A stretch of DNA of 64,000 nucleotides from Effrenium voratum (lineage: Eukaryota; Sar; Dinophyceae; Suessiales; Symbiodiniaceae): positions 54,998 through 118,997 of the forward strand of contig CAUJNA010001026.1 of the NCBI GenBank assembly GCA_963377175.1, written 5' to 3'. Below are positions 23,526 through 59,277 of this stretch, in pieces. The notes below the pieces were generated by a model that saw only the letters and a list, made by a program, of their open reading frames with translations, was not told the DNA's origin and made no database searches. Both the position numbers and the translations under genes were made by a program. Each line of letters starts with the position of its first letter. Position 1 is the stretch's first letter.

Positions 23526-24371
23526 AAAGAAGAACATCCTCCTGGGAAAGGAAGTTACCTTTCAAGTCCAATTTGAAACAAGAATTCGAATTGTAATCTA
23601 GTTGAAATCCCCTTAAAAAAAGGAAACCATACTGAAATTACTAGAAATTACACTAGAATTCTGTCCTTCTTCCTTCCTATCTAAGTTCTGATTAACAGAT
23701 TGAAACATCCTCATGGGAAAGACAATTCCTGTGAAGTCTTATTTGAAATCTCCGATTTAAGTTTGAATTGAAACTAGAATTATTACTAGATTTGTTTTCC
23801 TTGCCAAAGTCCATGTAATCATTCTACTGTTTAAGTAAAGATTGAACAAATCCTCCTAGGAAAGCAAACCATCTTCGAATTAGGAATAGAATTCTAATTA
23901 AAACCTAAATGGAAATCCTATTTAGATTCTAAATGAAGCTAGACATTCTAGTAGAATTCCGTCCTTATTAAATGTTAAGTTCAAAATAAAGACACTCCTG
24001 AATTGCATTGCTCTAACTGAAAGGAGCTATCTACTAAATCTACTAAATGGAAAGGCTGAGCATTGTCGAAGCAGAGTATTCAGATGGTGATTGACACCAA
24101 AAAGGATGAAGTGTTGTTCAAGCAGAGTTGCCAAATGACTCGAATCAGCTTTGACAGGCGGTGTTGGTGGTGGTGTTGAAGCAGACTAGCCAAATGATGT
24201 AGAATCCAAGTATCATTGGAAATGATTGCCTGGGAAAAAAGGGACTTGAAACACCACCTCCCAGGAGGAACCACTCTCGCAAAAAGGGGGTAACCTCACA
24301 AAACAACCCAAACGAATTTCGACCAAATGCGCGGAATCCCCACGTCCCGTCCCTAGCGAAGTTTTTCGCGC
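23491..24371. other. GA-tract remnant and gene-free stretch
   Basis: The first 30 bp continue the GA array split by the copia insertion. About 23,560-24,060 is A/T-rich with recurring short phrases (AATTCTAGTTGAAATCC-like, GGGAAAG), possibly an old dispersed repeat. I see no coding region before the exon ending at 24,372. Confidence 0.6.
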
Positions 24372-27060
24372 CTCGCCCGGCTCCCTGCGGGAGGGGCGGT
24401 AGACCCGCAGTGTCACCGGGGAGATCTGGGCGCGGAACGGCACGGCGGAACCGCTCTGGAACCTGCCTGGATCCCTGGAAACCACAAAAGGCAACACTTG
24501 TCTGATCAATTTGGGCAAATGACCACAATTCACAAGCCGGAAAGAAGGAATCTCCGAGTCATAATTCTTTGCCGAACTTAATACGTCAGAGCAGTAAACT
24601 CCGAAAAGAACCTCGAACAAAAATCGGGACCCTAAAGTGGCTGGCGTCGTGGTGTCCCTTTCAATACCGACCAAAAGGGGTCCATCATTTGAACAAAACT
24701 TCCTTGTGGAACTTCACGCCGGCCCCAAACTCAGCAGATTCACCCCATCTGTTGGGAGAAAAAAACTACCTAGGATTTTGCTGGGTTCAAGGGGCAGTCA
24801 GTGCCCTCGAAACATGCCCAAGAGATTGTTTCCGTGAGACGTTTTCGCAAGACGCGAATCCCCCGGCAAAAAAGGTGGTCCCGTTTCGACTTGTCACTGT
24901 CAGTCAAGTCATACCATTTCGCACAAAACAACACAAATCCCAGGGCAAGTACGGAACGTAACACGCTCTTTGCTGATCGCTGCGTCAACCTGCAAGCTTT
25001 CAGAAACAAGCCCCCCTGCAGTCTTCAAAGTAGCCCAGGAGGACGAGGGAAGATTTGTGTGTGTGTGTGTTTGTTTCTTGAGGGTGTCCTTGTCACCAGC
25101 TTGGTCGAAAGGGAAACTGACAGAGCAACCGCCATGTTCAGGGTTCAAGTTTCTCTTTCGACACATACCCACTTCTTTGCTGTGGCGTTCAAAAAGATCG
25201 GTTTTCAGCTTGCGCCTTCCTCCTCATCAATGAAGAACTCCACCGGGAGCTGCAGAAGCCCTCTGGCTTGCGATGCGGTGCGGTGTGTGCGTGTGTGTCT
25301 TGTTTGTGATGGGTACCCGTTTCTTGACGTTGGCTGGAAGCCTCGTGAATACACGCGCCACAAGAAGGCATCATGTCTGATGAACCTTGATCCAAGCCAA
25401 GCACATGGGGGGAGGTCGTGTCAACCAAGCGAAGATTCGATTGAACCTCCGGCCAGCGCTGGAACTTTGGACTTTGAGGATCGAACTTGCTACAACACCA
25501 CAATGAAAACAGTTGAAGGTTGGGGCCATGACAGAGAAGGAAGTGAAAAGGCCACAAGCTATTCGCTCAAAATAGAAGGAGCGGAATATAAACTATGACC
25601 TCCATTGCCGAGTCAAGGGTGAGACAAGATCTATAGCAGGGCTGGCCAGCTGTCGGCCAGCTGTCAAGGCCAAGCTCCCAGGTATGGCGATCCCCGCCGA
25701 CTGCATCTGCAAAAAGTCCTACTGGGTTCCGGGCTAACCTCAGTTGCCCCTGGTTATAAAGTCCGACCCCCCTTGGTTTGCTTCGGGCGGTTCTACCGCC
25801 TCCGCCGGCCCGTCTCCCTCCCGCCTGACGGCCCCTGCGGCGGCAGCTCTGGCAACGGCGGCTTGGGACCCGGCGCCTCTGGAACTGGTCCAACTTGCTG
25901 GTTCAATAGGCAAAGAAGGAGGCAATGAAAAACACATTTTCTATGGTTTCCTTGAAGGGAAGCCCGCTCAGCAAGTCGACCCTGGGGATAGGAACTGGCA
26001 GCGTCACGCTCCAGTGCAAACTCCGAAGTTTCGCTTTTCGAACTCGGAGATTCAGCCTCATTCCACCCTGAACTTTGTTGGACTGATTCTTCGTTTGTGA
26101 TTTATTTTCGAACAAGATGGAGCCTTTGGTGGACAGAACTGTGGGGATTTGTTACATCCCCAACCACTTAGGGGGTTCCCCATTGAAACACACAGCCATT
26201 TAGAGACAAACCCATGCGCCAGACCCCATGGTGCTTGCAGGCCAGCCTACTTGCTCAAGAACGGCTAGCTTACAGCTACTGACTTGGCAGCATGCAGACC
26301 TTGGAAGCTCTCACTCCAATACCAAATCAATCAACAAAAAATGCATCAGTGCGCCAATGAGATTCAAAGCTAGTCATTGATGCAGGCTCCAGGTAATCAC
26401 CTGAGCCTAGGTTCAGAATCCAAAACCAAGCACAGAATGCAAATGTTGGCGTGCTGGGCAGCCAGAGCAAGGCCGCAGCGGCGGAAGCAACAGTAATAGC
26501 AATAGCAAAAAGGGTACATGGGTTTGCCTCCAAATTGGAAAACCGACAAAATGGATGGTGTCCATTCTGGTTTCTCTTTCATCCGTTTGGGAATCATCGT
26601 AATAAAAAAGAATAAAAAAAAAGAAAAGAACAACAACAACCACAACACCACGGATGGCTCTAAACCAGATCCTGGGCCTTGAGCGCTGGCAGCACCAAGC
26701 CGCTCGGCGTTGTGTCCTGAGTCAAAAAAAGGCCAGCAGCTACTCCTCTGCAGCTTGTCAAGTTTACCAACATGGAACATCAAAACCATCTCAGCCAAGC
26801 AATTTGAATGGCCATGCGTCGTTCAAGGGGATGGATAGGCTTCATCTATGGCGGTGAGACGCTAAATCCCCGCAGGTACGCAGGATGGAATCAAGTCAGC
26901 TTGTAGCAAGCGAGCAAACCGCCCTCGCCTTCGGGCTCCCAAAACTGGGCGTTCGCTGGCCTGCCTGAGACTGGGCGCCCGGCTGCGGCTTTCTCGGCCG
27001 GGGCCTCGCTCGACTTCAACTCCGCGACCTTGGGGCCACGGGCAGGAGCAACGAGCCCCG
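24372..27060 (-). CDS. Unrecognised gene, 2-4 exons; possibly 5' part of the PPR gene
   Basis: Two exons are well supported. 25,262/25,260-25,216 reads GLLQLPVEFFIDEEE with a GC donor. 24,466-24,372 has acceptor CCAG and continues in phase as GRFQSGSAVPFRAQISPV, ending at a GC donor in phase 0. Weaker upstream candidates are 25,760-25,900 (proline-rich in one frame, PEAPGPKPPLPELPPQG) and 26,900-27,060 (KVAELKSSEAPAEKAA...). No domain is recognised. The last exon ends in phase 0, which fits the PPR candidate exon at 14,148, so one gene interrupted by the copia element is possible but unproven. Confidence 0.4.
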
Positions 27061-27404
27061 AGCCCCGAGCCCCGAACCAAGCAACGCCTGCCCCAAGCCG
27101 CAGCTATCTCCGAGCACAGCGGCCCGAGCCCCCGAGCCCACGTCTGTCAATCACTTGTCGTGCAGCCCACCCGCCCTGCTCAGCCCAGTCGGCACGTCGG
27201 CACTTGCTCAAGCCCACATTGCTCGTGTGCATGGCAGGCAGCTTGCAGCGTTTTGCAATGGCCCGCTCTGGCCAATGGAGCCGAAGCAGCAACTGGTGCC
27301 TTCTCTGAATGAATGAGAGAATCCGATTCTTCTTAAGAGGATTCGTCAATTCCTGTGCTTCCTGTGTTTGTTTGCTTGCTATTACTATTTGTGTTTAAAA
27401 CATG

Positions 27405-27432
27405 TGCATATATATATATATACATACATATA
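27405..27432. repeat. (TA)n short tract
   Basis: ATATATATATATAC repeated, in the space between the NhaD 3' end and the candidate exon at 27.0 kb. Confidence 0.8.
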
Positions 27433-27955
27433 TTTCTTTGTTTGGAGGGGGACAGCCAGATTGATTGTTCCGGGTCAGCATTACAAGATGAACTGCCCGA
27501 GCAGACAAGCACAACTTAGTCGCTTTACAACCATAAAACTGTCCAAGGATTCGATATTTGAACCTCCAAGCATGTAACCTGCACGTTGGACTTAGCCGTT
27601 GCGCAGATGGAGGTGAAACCAGGCGAGTCTTGTGTGGCCTGGGCATGCATACTGTACAACCCCAACTCAGGCATTTCAGCTTGCCAATAGTCAAGCCTAC
27701 CGCCCAGTTGGTTAAACCAGAGGGCAACTCTCCTTAAAGCCCTCTGTGTAAGGGCTCAAGGTGGCCGAGCTCCACTCGACGTGTGAACATGTCGCTATCA
27801 AATCATAATTCCAGCCTGGCCGGCAAGTCGGCAAAACGCGATTGATGCCAAATGTGCCATCTCCACGAATGAAATACCAAACAAACGAGTTGACAAGGAA
27901 GGAAGACAGACAAGGAAGGCAGACAAGGAAGACAGACAGACGAAGGGCGGACGGA

Positions 27956-28037
27956 CAGCCAGCCAGCCAGCTACCAAACAACCAACCAACCAACCAACCA
28001 ACCAACCAACCAACCAACCAACCAACCAACCAACCAA

Positions 28038-28068
<31 letters not shown>

Positions 28069-28082
28069 ACCAACCAGCCCAC
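27956..28082 (+). repeat. (CCAA)n-(CCAG)n tetranucleotide array
   Basis: About 15 CCAA units flanked on both sides by CCAG units, just beyond the NhaD stop codon. On the coding strand it reads as Gly-Trp-Leu-Val repeats, an artefact. It probably lies in the NhaD 3' UTR or intergenic spacer. Confidence 0.9.
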
Positions 28083-28127
28083 CGGCCAACCGACCACAGC
28101 AAACAGAAGGCCATGAAGCTGTCCCGC

Positions 28128-53361
<25,234 letters not shown>

Positions 53362-54215
53362 GGCTTTTTCACCTTGGCCAAAGCACGACAAGAAGAAACG
53401 TGTTTTGTGCTGCTTGAATGCGAAGAACTGACCAAACGACTTCCGGTCCAAACGTTCCGAGAACCCAAGCGACGGAAGCGAGAAGCCGTCACCAAACAGA
53501 AGGGCTGAAACAGCGATGAGTCGTTCCGACAATGCACACTTGCTGACATTCTCCGCTCAGGGCATGGGCATCATATATTACATTGAGACGGATGTGCAAA
53601 CGACTGCACTGAATGATGTCCAAAGAACAGGATCCAAGCGGAAGCAAGCCACAGCGCCACGAACGTGGGGAAACCCCCGCCTGAGCAATTCACTGGCGAG
53701 CCCATGGGGCTGCTGACCCGAATGTCCCGCATGTCTCGCATGTCTCGCACGTCCTCCTGACCGGGGGCGGGGCAAAGTCACGTTGAAGTTTCAACCTTAA
53801 CTCTGCTGCAACTTGCATGATGCTAGCCCAACGAAAAACTTTCACTGAAGTGGGCAGGGGCGCAGTGTTAAGCAATGAAGGGCAGGCTTGGCATTGCAGC
53901 ACCACAGGCCTGACAACCTTTGGGTATGTGTCAAACCAGGCAACTTTTTCGATTACGTTGCAAACGCCAAAAGAAAACCATAGAAACCTATAATTTCCAG
54001 CTCTTTACAGCTTTCCCATGTGTCTGACAGCTTCCCCGCCGATTCTCCGGGCCCGAACTGTTCATTACTCGCAAAACCCGAATTCCCAAAGCCTCGAGTG
54101 TCGGAAAGTTGGCTGCTGCCATTCCCTTAGACAGGCTTTGGAGATTCTGCGCTGGACGATAACCAAGGATCACACAGCAAACAAAAGTCCAATACATCCC
54201 CGCATCTGCATGTGT
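53362..54215. other. 5' flank of NhaD, no gene seen
   Basis: Upstream side of the first NhaD exon. Short frames only, none with motifs, and no recognisable promoter. Dinoflagellate promoters are poorly defined, so control elements cannot be called from sequence. Confidence 0.5.
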
Positions 54216-54458
54216 GTGTGTGTGTGATTGAGGAGTGTCTGCGTGTGCGCACGTGCTTGTTGTCGGCGCGCGTATGTTTGTTGTGGTTGTTGTTGCTGCT
54301 GCTGTTGTGGTTGTGGTTGTGGTTGCGGTTGTGGTTGTGGTGGTGGTGGTTGTGGTTGTGGTTGTGGTTGTGGCTGTGGCTGTGGCTGTGGCTGTGGCTG
54401 TGGCTGTGGCTGTGGCTGTGGCTGTGGTTGTGGTTGTGGTTGTGGTTGTGGTTGTCGC

Positions 54459-54499
<41 letters not shown>

Positions 54500-54557
54500 T
54501 TGTTGTTGGTGTCGGTGTCGGTGTCGCTGTCGCTGTCGCTGTCGCTGTTGCTGTTGT

Positions 54558-54624
<67 letters not shown>

Positions 54625-54686
54625 CTTGTTCTTGTTTCTGTTCTTGTTCTTGTTCTTGTTCTTGTTCTTGTTCTTGTTGTTGTTCT

Positions 54687-54734
<48 letters not shown>

Positions 54735-54805
54735 CGTTGCTGTTGTTGCTGCTGCTGCTGCTGTTGCTGTTGTTGTTGTCGTCGTCGTTGTTGTTGTTGG
54801 TAACG
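54216..54805 (+). repeat. G/T/C-rich hexanucleotide array (GTTGTG, GCTGTG, GTTGCT, GTTCTT)
   Basis: Nearly 600 bp of NNTTGN/GTGGNT hexamers with almost no A on the plus strand. Blocks change unit stepwise: GTTGTG, GCTGTG, GTTGTG, GTTGCT, GTCGCT, GTTGCT, GTTCTT, GTTGCT. It gives artefactual poly-Leu, poly-Cys, poly-Gln and poly-Ala frames. Confidence 0.93.
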
Positions 54806-55375
54806 ATCGCATAACAACCCTTGGGGTTTTAACTAGTTTTAGCTTTTACGGGTCCTCATGCGCACGTAGAGCACGGCTCGTTGATCGCATCTGCAGTCCT
54901 GCGTGTTTTCATGTCTGGGAGGCAGTGTTGTCGCTAGAGCATGGTTCAGAGATCGCATGCGCAGTCCAGCATGATTTCACGTTTGGAGCGTGGCTCAGAC
55001 TCTCTTTTTCCTACACTCGTAGCGCTTTCACGCGCGACTCTCCTGCGTTCGGAGGGTGCGTCGACGCTGCCGTGCAGTTTGGACGGTGGCTTGGCGGGCT
55101 TCTGGCAGGTTGATCTTATAGTTGGAAGACTTACATTCTGCGCACTGTCAGCCAGGCTTGGCTGCGGACCCCCTCTGTCAATTTGTGCTGGAAACCTCGG
55201 CGATCGAAGCCTGCCTGGCTTTTTGAGTTTGCTGCGCTTGCGGAGTCTGTGCATTTGCTATCAACTTTGTGGAGGCAAGTCACACAATCTATCGCTGGAC
55301 CAACAGGCATTTCGATGGCTGGCTGGAATGCTTGCAGCTGTTCAGAATGCGAAGGGTCGATACGTGACCGGGACC
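54806..55375. other. Unique segment between two repeat arrays
   Basis: About 570 bp of non-repetitive sequence with open frames on both strands but no motif I recognise. It contains two related phrases (GATCGCATCTGCAGTCC at about 54,884 and GATCGCATGCGCAGTCC at about 54,952) that look like an old short duplication. Confidence 0.4.
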
Positions 55376-55880
55376 TTGTTGTTGTTGTGGTGGTGGTGGC
55401 GGTCGTCGTCGTCGTGGTCGTCGTGGTCGTCGTGGTCGTCGTGGTCGTCGTGGTCGTCGTGGTCGTCGTGGTTGTCGTGGTCTTCGTGGTCGTCGTGGTC
55501 GTCGTGGTCGTCGTGGTAGTCGCGATCGTCGTGGTCGCCGTGGTCGTCGTGGTCGCCGTGGTCGTCGCGGTCGTCGCGGTCGTCGTGGTCGTCGTGGTCG
55601 TCGTGGTCGTCGTGGTCGTCGTGGTCGTCGTGGTCGTCGCGGTCGTCGTGGTCGTCGTGGTCGTCGTGGTCGTCGTGGTCGTCGTGGTCGTCGTGGTCGT
55701 CGTGGTCGTCGCGGTCGTCGTGGTCGTCGTCGCCGTCGTCGGCGGCGTCGGCGTCGGCGTCGTCGGCGGCGTCGGCAGCGGCGTCGGCGTCGTCGGCGTC
55801 GTCGGCCTCGGCGTCGGCGGCGGCGTCGGCGTCGGCGTCGGCGTCGTCGTCGTGGTCGTCGTCGTGGTCGTCGTCATCGT
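55376..55880 (+). repeat. (GTCGTG)n array grading into (GTCGGC)n
   Basis: About 500 bp of GTCGTG hexamers with scattered GTCGCG, then GTCGGCGGC variants, again nearly free of A on the plus strand. Confidence 0.93.
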
Positions 55881-56112
55881 GGGTTGTTGGCTGTTGGCTG
55901 GTGGCTGCTGGCTGTTGGCTGTTGTCTGTTGGCTGTTGGCTGTTGGCTGTTGGTTGTTGGTTGTTGGTTGTGGCTTGTTGCTTGTTGGCTGTTGGTTGTT
56001 GGCTGTTGGCTGTTGTTGGTGATTGTTGGTGATTGTTGGTGATTGTTGGTGATTGTTGGTGATTGTTGGTGATTGTTGGTGATTGTTGGTGATTGTTGGT
56101 GCTTGTTGGTGA
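55881..56112 (+). repeat. (GTTGGCT)n and 10-bp GATTGTTGGT array
   Basis: GTTGGCT/GTTGGTT heptamers followed by nine tandem copies of GATTGTTGGT (56,021-56,110). Confidence 0.92.
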
Positions 56113-56284
56113 TTTGTTCGTTGGTTGTAGGTTGTTGGTTGTTAGTAGCAGGGTTGGCTGGTTGCTGGCTGCTGAGGCGTTCAACAATCTGAGTTTTCAA
56201 AGTACCCTTAAGGTTGCTTTGAAGGGAACTCAAAAAGAATACCAAAGCCTGCGTTGGGGGTTCAATTTTCCTATCTTGACACAC

Positions 56285-56398
56285 AAGCAAACACGCACAC
56301 ACATGCACACGCACGCACACACAAAAAGAGGCACACAGACACACACACACACACACACACGCACACACACACACACGCACACACACACACACACACAC
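56285..56398 (+). repeat. (CA)n microsatellite
   Basis: ACACACAC runs with scattered G, ending at 56,398, next to the probable 3' boundary of the Penelope-like element. Confidence 0.9.
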
Positions 56399-56790
56399 TT
56401 ATCTCGAGAGGCTTCACTAGCCGAGATGAAAAACGCAGTCAGCAAAAATGCTTGAATGCAAATGCAAAATCAACAGGTCACAACATCGCTACCGAACATG
56501 AAGCAACAGCGACAAACAGCAACCGCAAAAGGACTTTGAATCACACGAGACGCACAGGTACGTCGAGGTGATCAGCCTCGATATCACAGGACAAGTGCGG
56601 CGTCTTCGTTGGATGCCGACCGCACAGGTCCCCGGCATCCCCCTGCTGCTTAAAGTTTTGCGTCCGACAATTGATAATTTGTATTATAAACATTTGATTA
56701 TTATCTCATTTCTAATTATTATTCCAATTAATTAATTTTTATTTTAATTTATATTTAATCCATTATTAATTCATTACTTACTTACCTACT

Positions 56791-57429
56791 TTACTTACTC
56801 TTCTTAACTTTACTGGTTCCAGTACGGTTTTTCACACACACAAGGCCCCGAGTGGGGCGAGCTCCCTTATGCAAGGCCCATTGAGTCTTGCAATCTTCGA
56901 CTGTGCGGGAAAGTCTCGTGGCGATGACAGACCATGCATGCTTGGCCTTGGTATTGATCTTAAGCGAACGGAGGAGATCAATCTCCTCCTCAGTCCAAGG
57001 TTGCGGGGCTTCGGGATCAGCCTCAGTAGCGGCATCAGTCCTGGTCGATGGGGTAGCTTCGCGTTGTCCACGGGTAGGTTTGGATGCCATAGAGCGTGAG
57101 GAGGTCTTGTCACGTGTGCGACGAGCTCGTTTTTTGTCAGGAGGAGACGGTGGAGTGGGTGGAGCCCAATGATCAGGAAATTGTTCATCATGATCTGCGA
57201 GAAGTTGTTCGCCAGGATCTTCAGGAAGTTGTTCATGAAGATCATCGAGGGGGGCCAGGAGAGGTGTTGGTGGTGAATTGGTCAGGTCCTTTACGGTGAG
57301 ATTGAGTGGAGCTTCCGGTGCGAAATCCGGACCCTCAGTGAACTCGCGAATAATGGCAATGCCTTGCTGGGCAATGCCGAGGATGAGTTCAAAGTCTTGA
57401 AGCAGCTGGCGTGCTGTGTCAAGATCCAT
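56791..57429 (-). CDS. Myb/SANT-like DNA-binding protein, element-associated
   Basis: 212 codons with an ATG start. The C-terminal 55 residues fit a Myb/SANT helix-turn-helix: PWTEEEIDLLRSLKINT, then HAWSVIATRL and TVEDCKTQW, with the spaced Trp residues and a Lys-rich tail. The middle is Pro/Asp/Glu-rich with a basic stretch (KKRARRTRDK), a possible nuclear signal. It starts about 95 bp after the RT frame ends, same strand, so it likely belongs to the retroelement. A host gene fragment is the alternative. Frame intact. Confidence 0.65.
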   Translation of the reverse strand: MDLDTARQLLQDFELILGIAQQGIAIIREFTEGPDFAPEAPLNLTVKDLTNSPPTPLLAPLDDLHEQLPEDPGEQLLADHDEQFPDHWAPPTPPSPPDKKRARRTRDKTSSRSMASKPTRGQREATPSTRTDAATEADPEAPQPWTEEEIDLLRSLKINTKAKHAWSVIATRLSRTVEDCKTQWALHKGARPTRGLVCVKNRTGTSKVKKSK

Positions 57430-57523
57430 AATCGCAAAAGGCTTTATGTCAAACAGCTGCGGTGTGAAAACAGGTCATGTGGGAATCTGCCGGCGGGCAA
57501 AGAGTGAAAAAGTGGGTGCAATC

Positions 57524-57817
57524 TCAAAGAGTGGCAAAGGAAGGCCGGTGCGTGTTTTCTTCTTTCTGTAAGGTGAAACCGTGTTGGTGGTACAACTTCC
57601 TCAACAATGTGAGATCGTGATCTCGCTGAAACTCAGGAAAGGAAACCCGGCTGATCAGCGTACGTCTGGAGTAATATCCAGATTCCTTGTGCATCATTGG
57701 TGCGGCCGACTTGATGGAGAGCATGTTGTGCTTCTCATACGAGGGGATGAAGGAGATGGTGCCGCACTCAAGGTTCAGTCGAAAACCCAAGAAATCCAGG
57801 GCGGCTTCTGTTTCCAA
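57524..57817 (-). pseudogene. Penelope-like RT, thumb/C-terminal segment
   Basis: Reads ALDFLGFRLNLECGTISFIP...LLRKLYHQHGF, the region after RT motif C. It is out of frame with the preceding RT segment; a shift near 57,850 separates it from the YVDN motif. It ends at TGA 57,524. Annotated as a broken part of the same RT. Confidence 0.65.
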
Positions 57818-57845
57818 AATGATGTCTCCTCCGTAGAAGTGTTCG

Positions 57846-58241
57846 TCACACTACCGGAGTCGAAAACCATCTAGGAGTTGCGACCACGAGCCTGTTGTCC
57901 ACATAGCGGAGCAGGAGGGTGTCCTCAAAGGAGCGAGGTCTCGAAGTAGGATGGGCGTTGGCCCAAATTTGCTCGGCGACCGCAATTACCATCAGGCATA
58001 AAGCAGGAGATGCGGGGGATCCCATCGGGGCCCCGCGTGTTTGCCTGAAGGAACGGAAGCCGACAGAAAAGATCTGCATGTCAAGGGTAGCTTGAATGAT
58101 TTCGGGGATGTCGTCAAGCCACAGAGTGCGTTGTGCTGGCTTGTGTCGGCGACGGCGTCCGTTGTAGACGCGGGTGGTGGAAGAGGTGTCAAGGTTGTCG
58201 ACGGCGTCCGTTGTAGACGCGGGTGGTGGAAGAGGTGTCAA
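57846..58241 (-). pseudogene. Penelope-like RT, motifs B and C
   Basis: Carries RQTRGAPMGSPASPALC (motif B) and LLRYVDNRLVV (motif C, second Asp replaced by Asn). The frame differs from the upstream RT segment because of a 49-nt tandem duplication at 58,150-58,242. Confidence 0.75.
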
Positions 58242-58242
58242 G
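58150..58242 (+). repeat. Tandem duplication, 49-nt period
   Basis: A 44-nt segment starting CGACGGCGTCCGTTGTAGAC is repeated exactly after 49 nt (58,150-58,193 and 58,199-58,242). It lies between RT motifs A and B and shifts the frame (49 is not a multiple of 3). Confidence 0.95.
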
Positions 58243-59277
58243 TGTGTCCACAGTGAGGTGTGTGGTGGTGGAATGTGGTTGCCGCTGTCGGTACCAAGTC
58301 AAAAGTAGACGCCAGGCTGCTAAGAAGCGGTCTTTGTCAATGGAAGTGAAGAAACTGGAAAGGTCCTGGTTTCGACAGTCCAGAGGGGTGTGGCCGAGGC
58401 GGAGAAACTCATGCAAAGACCGCATGAGATTGAAGAGGTCGCCGCCCGAAAATGCGTCTGGGCAGGCCGTGGCAACCATGCTGTGGAGCAGTTTGGCGAG
58501 AGCGTCAAGCATGGGTCGGAAGAAGGCGCCAACGAAGCTGATGATGGGTCGAGCAGTGGTCCAGTTCTTCTTCCTCTTGGGGAGGATGTAGGCAGTCGCT
58601 GGCCGTCCGAAGCCGGTCACGGCCCATGGATAGCGACCGCGGAATCTGCTGACGATGCTTTCTCGTTGCCGTTGATGGATCTCAATGGAGGGGACTCGCA
58701 AGGGAGCAAAGATGGCAGGATCCGTGAATGTGGCGTTGAGCATCTTGCCGTACACAGCGGGGCAATAGAGCATGAGTCGGGAGTCCGCATGATCTTCGCA
58801 ATGGCGGACAAGGGGCTCCAGGGTTGTTAGAGCCTGTTGAACATGAGCGTGTAGAAAGTACTGTTGTGTGTGAGGAAGGTGGAGGTCGAAATGGAAATCG
58901 GCAACAGTGGAAAGGGTTGATGGATCGAGCGAGGGCAGGTTGTTGGTCCTGGCCCAGTGGTGAAACGCCTGAGTCAGACGATTCATCAGGACCCCGTGTG
59001 GAGGAAAGAAGGAGTTGCGCATCGAACCAGAAAGCATGCTGACTATGTCGGGGTCGAACAACTCATGAGTGTCGGAGCCAGAAAAAAGAAGGTGTCCCTC
59101 ATGCTTCGGGAGGGATGGGTGTCGCTTGGCCAGGTCGGTACATGTGCAGGACAGCTCGCCGAGACTCCAGGTTTGAGCTGCCTGGAGGTGTGAGAACAAG
59201 GCGCTGGATAGTTTCCGGTGTGCCTTGAAAACGATGCGTGGTTGCCGGTAGAGCGCTGCGGGTGGTGGATCTGACAA
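58189..59277 (-). pseudogene. Penelope-like RT, CxC linker and motifs 1-A
   Basis: About 360 codons. The CxC motif (GELSCTCTDLAKRHPSL) is at about 59,140-59,148, followed by an RT N-terminal region and fingers (ILPKRKKNWTTARPIISFV), then motif A (QDLSSFFTSIDKDRF, catalytic Asp near 58,365). The first dozen codons overlap the endonuclease frame by a one-base step near 59,275. Confidence 0.75.

Noticed and set aside
24801..25598. 265-codon plus-strand ORF
   Set aside because: No motifs; it overlaps a phase-verified minus-strand exon at 25.2 kb and an intronic repeat.
54170..54817. Long poly-Gln (minus) and poly-Leu/Val/Cys (plus) frames
   Set aside because: They are translations of hexanucleotide repeats open in nearly every frame on both strands; no flanking domain.
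56021..56110. Regular 10-bp array resembling a CRISPR-like pattern
   Set aside because: Plain tandem repeat without unique spacers; eukaryotic context.
56401..56660. Possible hammerhead ribozyme at the retroelement 3' end
   Set aside because: Two hairpins are present but the CTGATGA and GAAA core pair was not found.
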